In this document: piece after piece, positions 34,710-42,538 of the stretch
How the letters are laid out: each line of letters opens with the position of its first letter
Numbering within the stretch: the first letter of the stretch is position 1
Assembly: GCA_002439585.1 (NCBI GenBank)
Contig: DJOF01000008.1
Span: 124,001 to 188,000, forward strand
Direction of reading: 5' to 3'
Source: Bacteroidales bacterium UBA6445
Lineage (GTDB): Bacteria; Bacteroidota; Bacteroidia; Bacteroidales; UBA932
Length of the DNA: 64,000 nt
Program-made: the position numbers and the translations under genes
Notes under the pieces: model-generated
Seen by the model: the letters and a program-made list of their open reading frames with translations, nothing else
What the model was told of the DNA's origin: nothing
The model's database searches: none

Positions 34710-35236
34710 TGGAAGATATTGTAGCCTTGTTGCACGATGGCGGGCACTCTATAGTCATCGCTACACCTGTACTTGAAGAGGCTTCAAGGCAATCGGACAG
34801 TGAAGTCTCAAGGCAAGTACCTTCCCGCGTCTCAAGACAGGCCGTAAGTAGAGAATCCTGCCATGACAAAGAACATTCGGAGTCTGTCAGTACTTACGAC
34901 GGGAGAGGTATAAGTGATATCTTCAGATTGTATCATGAATCTCCGGCAATACTCAAAGGGGCTCGCGTGGCAGACAAAGTTGTAGGCAAAGCCGTGGCTG
35001 CATTTATGGTGATGGGCGGAGTAAGAGAAGTGTATGCCGATGTGATGAGTCGTCCGGCAGAGGCCATGTTAAAATCCGCTGGTATTAAAGTGAATCATAT
35101 CTCGATTGTTACTCAGATACTTAGACGCGATGGGCAAGGCTGGTGTCCAATGGAGATGATCTGCCAAGACTGCACTTGTCCGTCACAATGTGTCGAAGCG
35201 ATAGAATTATTTATGAGTAAAAAAGACGCACTGTAA
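34709..35236 (+). CDS. DUF1893 protein (deaminase-like fold) with tandem-repeat insertion
   Basis: A 175-residue protein of family DUF1893 (the TM1506-type cytidine-deaminase-like fold; function unknown). The conserved core is clear at about 65-128: YDGRGISD, LKGARVADKVVGKA, MGGVREVYADVMS and LKSAGIKV. The C-terminus is cysteine-rich (Cys146, 152, 155, 157, 161), which could bind metal or an Fe-S cluster. Residues 25-48 are three copies of an 8-residue repeat (xSRQxxSx) encoded by a 24-bp tandem repeat, lying where family members normally have a short loop. No signal peptide, so it is cytoplasmic. It overlaps the reductase gene and precedes the S-component gene by 21 bases. Confidence 0.85.
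   Translation: MEDIVALLHDGGHSIVIATPVLEEASRQSDSEVSRQVPSRVSRQAVSRESCHDKEHSESVSTYDGRGISDIFRLYHESPAILKGARVADKVVGKAVAAFMVMGGVREVYADVMSRPAEAMLKSAGIKVNHISIVTQILRRDGQGWCPMEMICQDCTCPSQCVEAIELFMSKKDAL
34781..34852 (+). repeat. 24-bp tandem repeat (three copies) inside the DUF1893 gene
   Basis: Three degenerate units at 34781-34804, 34805-34828 and 34829-34852 each contain TCAAG(G/A)CA(A/G) at the same phase (34784, 34808, 34832). Because the unit is a multiple of three it keeps the frame and codes for eight residues per copy. Confidence 0.8.
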
Positions 35237-35257
35237 GCGAAGCTTAAATATATTATT

Positions 35258-35767
35258 ATGGAAAAATCTTTGGAATTGTATTCGCTCGGCTATGATAAGG
35301 TCAAGACCTATATAGTAGCATGTGCATTTGCCGTTGGCAATATATTGTTGCCCCAGTTATTCCACCTTATTCCGAAAGGCGGCATGATTTTCCTTCCTAT
35401 CTATTTCTTTACATTAGTAGGGGCGTACAAATATGGTTGGAAAGTGGGGCTTCTGACTGCGTTTTTGTCTCCGGTGGCAAATTCTTTGTTGTTCGGGATG
35501 CCGACTCCGGCTGTACTCCCGGCTATATTGCTGAAGTCCGTTTTGCTGGCCCTGGGAGCTGGGTTTGTTGCCTCCCGTTGCAGGAAAGCTACACTTCTCC
35601 TTCTTACGGCTGTTGTGCTTGCTTATCAGGTTGCCGGTACGATGGGCGAATGGGCTATCTGCAGAGATTTTGCCTTGGCAGTGCAGGATTTCAGGATAGG
35701 ACTTCCTGGCATGGCCTTGCAAGTAGTAGGAGGATGGATTGTGATAAATAAGATTTTAAGGAAATAA
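35258..35767 (+). CDS. ECF-type transporter S-component-like membrane protein
   Basis: A 169-residue membrane protein with five to six hydrophobic helices and no soluble domain. Small size, the cytoplasmic basic residues and the segment GMPTPAVLPAILLKSVLLALGAG (about 80-102) resemble substrate-binding S components of ECF transporters or their relatives (HppA/Gx-type small membrane proteins). S components bind vitamins or other micronutrients and share an energising module encoded elsewhere; no EcfA or EcfT is in this window. The ligand cannot be deduced. It ends three bases before the DXS-like gene, so the imported ligand may be linked to that enzyme. Confidence 0.7.
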   Translation: MEKSLELYSLGYDKVKTYIVACAFAVGNILLPQLFHLIPKGGMIFLPIYFFTLVGAYKYGWKVGLLTAFLSPVANSLLFGMPTPAVLPAILLKSVLLALGAGFVASRCRKATLLLLTAVVLAYQVAGTMGEWAICRDFALAVQDFRIGLPGMALQVVGGWIVINKILRK

Positions 35768-35770
35768 AAA

Positions 35771-37525
35771 ATGATACTTGAAAATATAAAGTCTCCTTCT
35801 GATGTCAAGAAACTTGACGTGGAGCAGTTGGATACGCTGGCAAAAGAAGTAAGGAAAGCCTTGATAGACAAGCTTTCGGCTCGTGGAGGCCATGCCGGTT
35901 CGAATCTCGGCATGGTTGAGGCTACGATTGCCCTGCACTATGTCTTCGACTCTCCTAAGGATAAGATAGTGTTCGATGTGTCCCACCAGTCTTATGCGCA
36001 CAAGATGCTTACCGGCAGGGAGTCGGCTTTTACAGACCCTGCCAAATATAATGACGTCTCCGGATATACCGAGCCTTCAGAAAGTGTACATGACTGGTTT
36101 ATGGTAGGCCATACGTCGACTTCAATCAGTCTGGCTCTCGGCCTTGCGAAGGCAAGAGACATCCGAGGAGAATCCGACAATGTCATTGCTGTCATTGGGG
36201 ATGGCTCGCTGAGTGGCGGCGAGGCTTTCGAGGGGCTTGACAATGCAGGGGAGTACGGGACAAATCTCATAATCGTATTCAATGACAACGAGATGTCTAT
36301 AGCCGAAAATCACGGTGGACTCTACCGCTCTTTGGCCAAGTTGAGAGAAAGCCGAGGTCTTGACGGAGACAATTATTTCAAGGCTCTCGGTCTGGATTAT
36401 ATGTATGTAGAGAAAGGTAATGACATACAGGATCTTATCCGTGCATTCAAGGCTGTGAAAGGCAGTACGCACCCTGTCGTTGTGCATATACATACTCTCA
36501 AGGGCAAGGGATACAGGTGGGCTGAGCTCGAAAAGGAAAAATTCCACTGGATCATGCCGTTTGATATTCCTACAGGCGAGTTGACTGTTCATCCAACAGG
36601 AGAGAGCTATAGCGAGATAATAGGTGAATATCTGATGCGCAAGATCCATGAAAATCCTGATCTTGTCGTGATCCATTCGGCAGTGCCTGCAGGAATCGGA
36701 TTCGGCCCGGAGAGGAGAAAAGAAGCTGGCAAGCAATATGTCGATGTCGGAATTGCTGAGGAACATGCCGTTGCATTTGCTTCAGGTCTGGCAAGAGGTG
36801 GGGCAAGACCAGTATACAGTACGCATAGTACATTTATACAGCGTACCTATGACCAACTTTCTCAGGATCTTTGTGCCAACAACAACCCGGCAGTAATTAT
36901 GGTGACGATGGCTGGGGCAGACGGCATGAATGACACGACACATCTGTGTATTTTCGATATACCGATGATGTCAAATATTCCCAATCTTGTATATCTTGCG
37001 CCTACCTGCAAGCAGGAGTATTATGCTATGATGGATTGGGCAATAGCTCAGACCGCCCATCCTGTTGCAGTAAGAGTGCCGAGTACGGTCACTTCATGTC
37101 CCAATGCAGTGTTCGATACTGACTATAGCTCCCTTAATACTTACAAGACTGTACGGAAAGGCTCTAATGTGGCTATCATAGGATTAGGAGATTTCCTCTT
37201 TCTTGCGCAACAAGTAGCTTCCCTGCTTGAGAGGGAGGGTATCGAGCCGACAATCGTCAATCCTCGCTTCATAACAGGGCTTGACAAGGATCTACTTGAC
37301 AGCCTAAAGGAAAGTCATGATCTTGTAGTGACCCTTGAAAATGGTGTCCTTGCTGGAGGTTTTGGTGAGAAGATAGCCGCTTATTACGGCCTGTCGGATA
37401 TGAAAGTGCTTTGCAAAGGTCTGAAGAAGGAGTTTTATGACAGAATTCCGTATAAGACATTGGCCGAGAAGAACAGACTTACTCCAGAACTGATAGCAGA
37501 AGACATACTCACTATTGTACGCTGA
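35771..37525 (+). CDS. DXS-like thiamine-diphosphate enzyme with altered acceptor pocket
   Basis: A 584-residue paralogue of DXS, about 40 residues shorter than the copy at 16548. Cofactor and catalytic parts are kept: SHQSYAH (His72, His77), VGHTSTS, GDGSLSGG followed by NDNEMS, and Glu330 in GIAEEH. Acceptor-side residues differ. Aligned without gaps to E. coli DXS, Arg420 of DRAG becomes Met380, Asp427 becomes Asn387, His431 is kept as His391, and RYPRG becomes RVPST (435-439). Arg420 is reported to contact the substrate phosphate in DXS, so a different acceptor is likely. It is the last gene of the five-gene operon. Automated annotation would probably call it dxs. Confidence 0.85.
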   Translation: MILENIKSPSDVKKLDVEQLDTLAKEVRKALIDKLSARGGHAGSNLGMVEATIALHYVFDSPKDKIVFDVSHQSYAHKMLTGRESAFTDPAKYNDVSGYTEPSESVHDWFMVGHTSTSISLALGLAKARDIRGESDNVIAVIGDGSLSGGEAFEGLDNAGEYGTNLIIVFNDNEMSIAENHGGLYRSLAKLRESRGLDGDNYFKALGLDYMYVEKGNDIQDLIRAFKAVKGSTHPVVVHIHTLKGKGYRWAELEKEKFHWIMPFDIPTGELTVHPTGESYSEIIGEYLMRKIHENPDLVVIHSAVPAGIGFGPERRKEAGKQYVDVGIAEEHAVAFASGLARGGARPVYSTHSTFIQRTYDQLSQDLCANNNPAVIMVTMAGADGMNDTTHLCIFDIPMMSNIPNLVYLAPTCKQEYYAMMDWAIAQTAHPVAVRVPSTVTSCPNAVFDTDYSSLNTYKTVRKGSNVAIIGLGDFLFLAQQVASLLEREGIEPTIVNPRFITGLDKDLLDSLKESHDLVVTLENGVLAGGFGEKIAAYYGLSDMKVLCKGLKKEFYDRIPYKTLAEKNRLTPELIAEDILTIVR

Positions 37526-37674
37526 GTCTGTGAGGTCTCACCTCTATAGTTTATGTATGCTTCGCCACTTCGGAGTTTTCAGTAGCCCTTACAGCTCATA
37601 GGTCGCGCCTTGGTGCTACAACATGAGCTATGCTGGAGGATATGTTCCGGACTAAATGCAGGTATCAAAGTTGT

Positions 37675-38502
37675 CTATGCCAGCATGTTTGTGAGGACTA
37701 TGAAGTCTTCGACACTAAGTCGCTCTGGACGTTCGCCAAGAATTTCGAGGTCAGTGGGGATAAGATCTCCGCTGGCCTCTTTTTTTGCAATTAGCGGCTT
37801 GAGGGAGTTGCGCAGGGTCTTGCGTCTCTGTCCGAATGATGTCTTGACGATTGTCTTGAACAAGGGCTCATCGCAGCCGAGTGAGGTGCGGCTGTTGCGT
37901 GTCAGTCGGATAACGGCAGAGTGGACCTTAGGTGGTGGCGCAAAAGCCCCCGGTCCTACAGTGAAAAGATATTCTATATCATACCAGGCTTGGAGCAGTA
38001 CTGACAAGATGCCGTATGTCTTGCTTCCGGGCTTCTCCGCGATTCTCTCTGCAACTTCTTTCTGAATCATGCAGACCGTCATGGGGACGAGATCCCTATA
38101 GTCGAGGATCCGGAAAAATATTTGGGAAGAAATGTTGTACGGGAAATTTCCTATTATACGGAATGGCGATCCGAATAGCGTCGCAAGGTCAGTCTTAAGG
38201 AAATCTCCCTCTATGATTCTATCTTTTGGATTGTTGTCACCGATCCTGGTTGAAGTGAGACCGAATGTGCGTTTGAGATAGTCGACAGACTCAGTGTCGA
38301 TCTCTATCATCTTAAGGTCAATGGCAGGGTCTGCAAGCATATATTGAGACAGAACCCCCATTCCCGGACCGACTTCAAGTACAGGAAGCCTATTCTCCTT
38401 GGATTTGCATGTGTCTTTGTCCAAGGCCGCCACTATTGCCTTGGCTATTTTCTGGTCTGTTAGGAAATGCTGCCCCAACGCCTTTTTTGCTTTGACTTCC
38501 AT
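37675..38502 (-). CDS. rsmA: 16S rRNA dimethyladenosine methyltransferase (KsgA/RsmA)
   Basis: A 275-residue SAM-dependent enzyme that dimethylates two adjacent adenines in helix 45 of 16S rRNA late in 30S assembly. It has the start KKALGQHFL, motif I LEVGPGMGVLSQ, and motif IV NFPYNIS, all characteristic. The C-terminal small domain contains PPPKVHSAVIRL. It is transcribed towards the DXS-like gene; the gap between them (37526-37674) shows no feature. Confidence 0.97.
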   Translation of the reverse strand: MEVKAKKALGQHFLTDQKIAKAIVAALDKDTCKSKENRLPVLEVGPGMGVLSQYMLADPAIDLKMIEIDTESVDYLKRTFGLTSTRIGDNNPKDRIIEGDFLKTDLATLFGSPFRIIGNFPYNISSQIFFRILDYRDLVPMTVCMIQKEVAERIAEKPGSKTYGILSVLLQAWYDIEYLFTVGPGAFAPPPKVHSAVIRLTRNSRTSLGCDEPLFKTIVKTSFGQRRKTLRNSLKPLIAKKEASGDLIPTDLEILGERPERLSVEDFIVLTNMLA

Positions 38503-38676
38503 TTATATATTAATTCGGGTGTTCAGTGCCCGATCTCTTAATTTCAATCTTCTCGTTCTCCTTGTGTGCTGAAATCCTCCGACCGCCTTTAAACTTACGC
38601 CGTTTTCAGTTTACCTTTCCAGTCTTCTTTTGCGGTCGTCCATGTTACTCTGCTGTCCGGCTATTCATACCTATGC

Positions 38677-38685
38677 GGGGGGGGG
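38677..38685. repeat. homopolymeric G9 tract
   Basis: Nine consecutive G residues lie between divergent rsmA and aspS, about 95 bases upstream of the aspS -7 box. No credible gene covers the tract. Otherwise the 325-base gap 38503-38827 contains only the aspS promoter element. Confidence 0.8.
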
Positions 38686-38779
38686 TAAGGTCGGGGAGAT
38701 GCACAATGCAAAAATACGGACTTATTTCGGAGAAAAGGACATTTCGGAAAATTTAAACGTCTTCTTGTAGATAAATTGC

Positions 38780-38787
38780 TAAATTTG
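38780..38787 (+). promoter_or_regulatory. -7 promoter box for aspS
   Basis: TAAATTTG matches TAnnTTTG and lies 40 bases before the chosen aspS start. A convincing -33 TTG at the standard distance is absent. Confidence 0.45.
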
Positions 38788-38827
38788 TGAGGTTTTGATA
38801 AATAAACTGATTAAAATCAGCAAAGAT

Positions 38828-40609
38828 ATGTTCAATACGTATTACAGGACAAACACTTGCGGTGAATTGCGATTAGGCGACACCGGCAAGCAGGTAGTGC
38901 TTTCAGGTTGGGTGCAAAGAACGAGGAAACTCGGTGGCATGACTTTCATCGATCTGAGAGACCGTTACGGGATTACCCAGCTGGTCGTGGGTGCTGATGC
39001 TCCATCGGATTTGGTAGCTATTGCCAATTCGCTTGGCCGCGAGTTCGTCATACAGGCAGAGGGCGAGGTTATTGAGAGGCAAAGCAAGAATCCGAAGATG
39101 GATACCGGTGATATTGAGATAAAGGTGGAGAACATACACGTTCTCAATAAGTCGGTTACTCCTCCATTTACTATCGAAGACGAGAGCGATGGCGGAGATG
39201 ACATAAGGGCAAAGTACCGCTACCTTGATCTTAGAAGGAATCCTCTAAAGAACGCCCTCATGCTACGTCACAAGATAGCACATGAAGTGCGTAACTTCCT
39301 TGATAGTAAGGGCTTTATGGAGATTGAGACGCCGTGTCTTATTAAGTCCACACCCGAGGGCGCACGTGACTTTGTCGTACCTTCTAGGATGAATCCTGGT
39401 GAGTTCTACGCGTTGCCGCAGTCTCCCCAGCAGTTCAAGCAGATACTGATGGTAGCCGGTTATGACAGATATTTCCAAATAGTAAGGTGCTTCAGGGATG
39501 AGGATCTCAGGGCCGACAGGCAGCCTGAGTTTACGCAGATAGATTGCGAGATGTCATTCGTTGAACAGGAGGATGTGCTTAATACATTCGAGGAGATGAT
39601 GCGCACCCTGTTCAAGAATGTACTTGGGGTGGAGATCCCCAATCCTCTTCCGCGCATTACATGGTTCGATGCTATGGACTATTACGGCTCAGATAAGCCG
39701 GACGTGCGCTTCGGTATGAAGATTCACGAGATTACCGGTCTTTCTCACGGTCATGGTTTCTCGATATTTGACGGAAGTTCGTATGTCGGTGCGATAGCAG
39801 TGCCTGGTGCAGCGTCCTATAGCAGGAAGCAGATAGACGAACTTACTGAATGGGTCAAGAGGCCTCAAGTAGGGGCTAAGGGTCTTGTATATATTAAGGT
39901 CGAAGAAGGTGGTGCTTTCAAGTCTTCAATAGATAAGTTCTTCTCTCCCGAAGACCTAGGAGTCATCGCAAATGCAGTAGAGGCTAAAGAAGGAGACCTC
40001 ATACTCGTGCTTTGCGGTAATGACAAGCGCAAGGTGCAAGTGCAACTCGGAACTCTCAGAATTGAACTCGGTAACCGTCTCGGCCTCAGGAATCCGAAAG
40101 TCTTCGCCCCTTTGTGGGTAGTGGATTTCCCTCTGTTTGAATGGAATGACGAAGAGAACAGATGGAATGCTGTGCATCATCCGTTTACTGCACCGAAGCC
40201 TGAGCATCTTGACTATTTCTTCAGCGACAACAACGAGGATATAGCAAAGGTATGTGCAAATGCCTATGATTTTGTGCTCAACGGCACCGAACTCGGAGGT
40301 GGCTCAATAAGAATTCACGATTCTAATGTGCAGGAAAGGATGTTCCAGATCCTTGGATTCAGCAAGGAAGAAGCCCTGTACAAATTCGGCTTCCTGATCA
40401 ACGCGTTCCAGTACGGAGCTCCGCCTCACGGAGGTCTTGCATTCGGCTTTGACCGTGTCTGTGCCCTCTTCGGAGGTAGTGACTCCATTAGAGACTACAT
40501 AGCTTTCCCGAAGAACAACCAGGGTAGGGACGTGATGGCTGACGCTCCGTCTAAGATAGACGATTCCCAGTTGGATGAGTTGCATCTCGGCATCATAGAG
40601 AAGAAATAG
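38828..40609 (+). CDS. aspS: aspartyl-tRNA synthetase
   Basis: A 593-residue class II aminoacyl-tRNA synthetase charging tRNA-Asp. It has the N-terminal OB-fold anticodon domain with GWVQRTRKLGGMTFIDLRD, class II motif 2 FRDEDLRADRQPEFTQID, the bacterial GAD insertion domain in the middle and motif 3 GLAFGFDR near the C-terminus. The ATG at 38828 (MFNTYYRT) fits the family better than the ATG at 38795, which lies only eight bases after the -7 box. It appears monocistronic. Confidence 0.97.
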   Translation: MFNTYYRTNTCGELRLGDTGKQVVLSGWVQRTRKLGGMTFIDLRDRYGITQLVVGADAPSDLVAIANSLGREFVIQAEGEVIERQSKNPKMDTGDIEIKVENIHVLNKSVTPPFTIEDESDGGDDIRAKYRYLDLRRNPLKNALMLRHKIAHEVRNFLDSKGFMEIETPCLIKSTPEGARDFVVPSRMNPGEFYALPQSPQQFKQILMVAGYDRYFQIVRCFRDEDLRADRQPEFTQIDCEMSFVEQEDVLNTFEEMMRTLFKNVLGVEIPNPLPRITWFDAMDYYGSDKPDVRFGMKIHEITGLSHGHGFSIFDGSSYVGAIAVPGAASYSRKQIDELTEWVKRPQVGAKGLVYIKVEEGGAFKSSIDKFFSPEDLGVIANAVEAKEGDLILVLCGNDKRKVQVQLGTLRIELGNRLGLRNPKVFAPLWVVDFPLFEWNDEENRWNAVHHPFTAPKPEHLDYFFSDNNEDIAKVCANAYDFVLNGTELGGGSIRIHDSNVQERMFQILGFSKEEALYKFGFLINAFQYGAPPHGGLAFGFDRVCALFGGSDSIRDYIAFPKNNQGRDVMADAPSKIDDSQLDELHLGIIEKK

Positions 40610-40615
40610 AATCCA

Positions 40616-40907
40616 ATGCAGCACTGGCCAGGCACAGTGCTTGTCGTTAATGACGAGCCTGTGCTACGCAAACTGCTTTCGAGGATGATGCAGCTTGAAG
40701 CCTATGATGTCTGCAAAGTTGAGGATAAAAAATCCGCATAGAGACAAATCCGGCACATACTGCCGGATTTGTCCTTTGTGACGTATATCTTCCAGGCATC
40801 ACAGTCCTCTTGTGGGGAGGTGAGATCGGAGATCGATACAGGAAAGGAGTTCTTCGCCATTTGCTAAAATATCCACCGCTGGAGATGTCTATTTGCGGAT
40901 GAAACAT
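40616..40907 (+). pseudogene. decayed two-component response-regulator receiver domain
   Basis: An ATG at 40616 opens 41 codons that read like the start of a CheY-like receiver: TVLVVNDEPVLRKLLSRMM, then LEAYDV. A stop (TAG, 40739-40741) follows. Read through in frame it gives RQIRH-LPDL, and after a one-base frameshift near 40771 VLCDVYLPGI, the phosphoacceptor strand. The distance from the acidic pair (Asp13) to this Asp is 43 codons, as in real receivers. A last piece ends near 40907 and may need another shift (YPPLEMSICG). One Asp of the acidic pair is already Asn. I read it as a degraded regulator truncated by the convergent hydrolase gene. Confidence 0.6.
40743..40773. repeat. perfect 13-bp inverted repeat downstream of aspS
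   Basis: GACAAATCCGGCA (40743-40755) and TGCCGGATTTGTC (40761-40773) flank a 5-base loop. There is no long T run, but the stable hairpin about 135 bases after aspS could end its transcript. It sits inside the decayed receiver gene. Confidence 0.75.
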
Positions 40908-41596
40908 AGTATGTATTCTTCCATTATCTTGTAGCCCTCTATGTTGGGGTGAATGCTGTCGTTAGAATATTTCTCCGGCATTTTCCCATCCTTGTCAGCG
41001 AATAGTGTCCAATAGTCGGCATAAGATATCTTGCGAGTCTTGGCGTATTCCTTGAGCAGGGAGTTGAATTTCTCCACTTGAGGCCTGATGTCTCCGCAAG
41101 CAGGTCTCCAGCCAACCTTGTAAGACGGCAGAAGTGCACATACAATGGGCTTGATCTTGTTCGCTAATGCTATCTCGCACATAGACTTGATGTTGCCGAC
41201 AGCTCTCTCGACATCGGGAGCGCAGCCGCCATTTTTGGCGATGTCATTGATGCCGCAGAGAATCACCACATATTCCGGCCTTAGGCTCACTACGTCCTGA
41301 TTCATGCGGGCAAGTATCTGTGTGGTGGTCTGTCCCGAGATGCCTCTGCCTACCAAATTGTTGTCACTTAGGAATTTGGCGTCCTGTCTTGCCCAGCCTT
41401 CCGTGATAGAGTCACCGTAGAGTACGGCTTTGATGTGCCCGGCCTTGCCTTCTTCGATGAGAGTCTTGTTCTCTCCGGCGTATTTGCCGTAGAATGCCCA
41501 GTCCGGTTCATCGGCGTAGAGGCTGTTGCAGAAGCTTGAGATGAGGATTGTCCCTGCAGTAATTGCCGCAGTGAGTCTGGTTGCTCTTGTGTTCAT
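40889..41596 (-). CDS. secreted SGNH/GDSL-family hydrolase
   Basis: A 235-residue protein with a signal peptide (hydrophobic stretch about 8-27, likely cleavage near LYADEP). SGNH blocks are visible: GDSITEGW (block I nucleophile Ser), a Gly in VGRGISGQTT (block II), GINDIA (block III Asn) and DSIHPN (block V Asp/His). Such enzymes are esterases, often removing acetyl groups from carbohydrates. The substrate here is unknown. It is read divergently from cdaA, with a -7 box TAACTTTG on the minus strand at 41627-41620. Confidence 0.9.
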   Translation of the reverse strand: MNTRATRLTAAITAGTILISSFCNSLYADEPDWAFYGKYAGENKTLIEEGKAGHIKAVLYGDSITEGWARQDAKFLSDNNLVGRGISGQTTTQILARMNQDVVSLRPEYVVILCGINDIAKNGGCAPDVERAVGNIKSMCEIALANKIKPIVCALLPSYKVGWRPACGDIRPQVEKFNSLLKEYAKTRKISYADYWTLFADKDGKMPEKYSNDSIHPNIEGYKIMEEYILCFIRK

Positions 41597-41619
41597 AGTA
41601 TAAGAATGTGTTTGTCCTG

Positions 41620-41627
41620 CAAAGTTA
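41620..41627 (-). promoter_or_regulatory. -7 promoter box for the SGNH hydrolase
   Basis: TAACTTTG on the minus strand, 24 bases before the start at 41596. No -33 TTG at the usual distance. Confidence 0.45.
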
Positions 41628-41661
41628 CGAAAAGTCGGACCTTACCACCCCGAACTTTTGC

Positions 41662-41669
41662 TATCTTTG
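41662..41669 (+). promoter_or_regulatory. -7 promoter box for cdaA
   Basis: TATCTTTG on the plus strand lies 21 bases before the cdaA start. It is divergent from the hydrolase promoter. No clear -33 element. Confidence 0.5.
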
Positions 41670-41689
41670 TGCAGAAATAGAATTGTGCC

Positions 41690-42532
41690 ATGCTTTTGGA
41701 AATTTTCGGATTTCTGAAATTTTCTTTTACAGATATACTGGACGTCTTCATCGTCGCCCTGATTATCTTCTTTATCTTCAAGTGGATAAGAGACTCGGCG
41801 GCTATGAACATATTTGTCGCCATCATCTCAATCTATGTGCTGAAAGTTATTGCTGGAGCGCTTAACATGAAGTTAGTCAGCGCATTGATAGGTACTTTCA
41901 TAGATGTGGGCGTGCTTGCGGTCATAGTCATTTTCCAACCGGAGATACGGCATTTTCTCATGCGCTTCGGCAGTAGGACTGCCTTGGGGGTCAGGACAAG
42001 AGCAATCTTTAATAGGCTTTTCGGCACAGAAGACCATTCGATAGACAATGCTTCTGTGAACGAGATAGCAGAGGCCTGCAGAGCTATGTCCGACAGCAAG
42101 ACAGGAGCGTTGATAGTGATTCCACATAGAGTGAGCCTTGACTATGTCATTCAGACCGGTGACAGGATAGATGCCCTTATCAACAGGCGTCTTATAATGA
42201 ACCTTTTCTTCAAGAACTCCCCCTTGCATGACGGTGCTGTGATAATCGACCACAACCATATAATAGCGGCAAGATGCACACTTCCGATAACGGAGCGAAC
42301 CGATATACCTGCGAGTTACGGAATGAGGCATAAAGCCGCAATAGGCATTACTGAAGAAACTGATGCTGATGTCATAGTGGTATCGGAGGAGACGGGAGAA
42401 GTCTCTTTCGGTCATGGAGGAGAGCTGCAGAAGATTAACAATATCAATGAGTTGAAGCTCAAGCTCGGTGCATCGCTGTCAGAAGGAACGAGACAGAATG
42501 ACCAGCCGAAAAGAACGGAAACAACTGATTGA
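41690..42532 (+). CDS. cdaA: diadenylate cyclase CdaA (c-di-AMP synthase)
   Basis: A 280-residue membrane-anchored enzyme making cyclic di-AMP from two ATP. Three N-terminal hydrophobic helices (about 12-30, 37-58, 66-82) precede the DAC domain. The catalytic DGA motif is at 181-183 (HDGAVI) and the second signature, usually RHR, is RHK at 213-215. C-di-AMP controls potassium and osmolyte transport and wall homeostasis. The C-terminal tail is polar. No CdaR or GlmM gene follows; instead mutS2 begins six bases downstream, implying co-transcription. Confidence 0.95.
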   Translation: MLLEIFGFLKFSFTDILDVFIVALIIFFIFKWIRDSAAMNIFVAIISIYVLKVIAGALNMKLVSALIGTFIDVGVLAVIVIFQPEIRHFLMRFGSRTALGVRTRAIFNRLFGTEDHSIDNASVNEIAEACRAMSDSKTGALIVIPHRVSLDYVIQTGDRIDALINRRLIMNLFFKNSPLHDGAVIIDHNHIIAARCTLPITERTDIPASYGMRHKAAIGITEETDADVIVVSEETGEVSFGHGGELQKINNINELKLKLGASLSEGTRQNDQPKRTETTD

Positions 42533-42538
42533 GAGAGT

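Noticed and set aside
37526..37674. Short inverted repeats after the DXS-like gene as a terminator
   Set aside because: Stems are only 5-7 bases, loops are long and no T run follows.
37610..38065. 151-codon plus-strand open frame over the 3' part of rsmA
   Set aside because: Antisense shadow of rsmA.
38526..38756. 76-codon open frame containing the G9 tract, first taken as a possible phase-variable gene
   Set aside because: No similarity to a known small protein, and its reading depends on the tract length; more likely non-coding.
40647..40907. 86-codon minus-strand open frame between aspS and the SGNH hydrolase
   Set aside because: The plus strand of the same interval reads as a decayed receiver domain, a better explanation; the minus translation has no recognisable feature.
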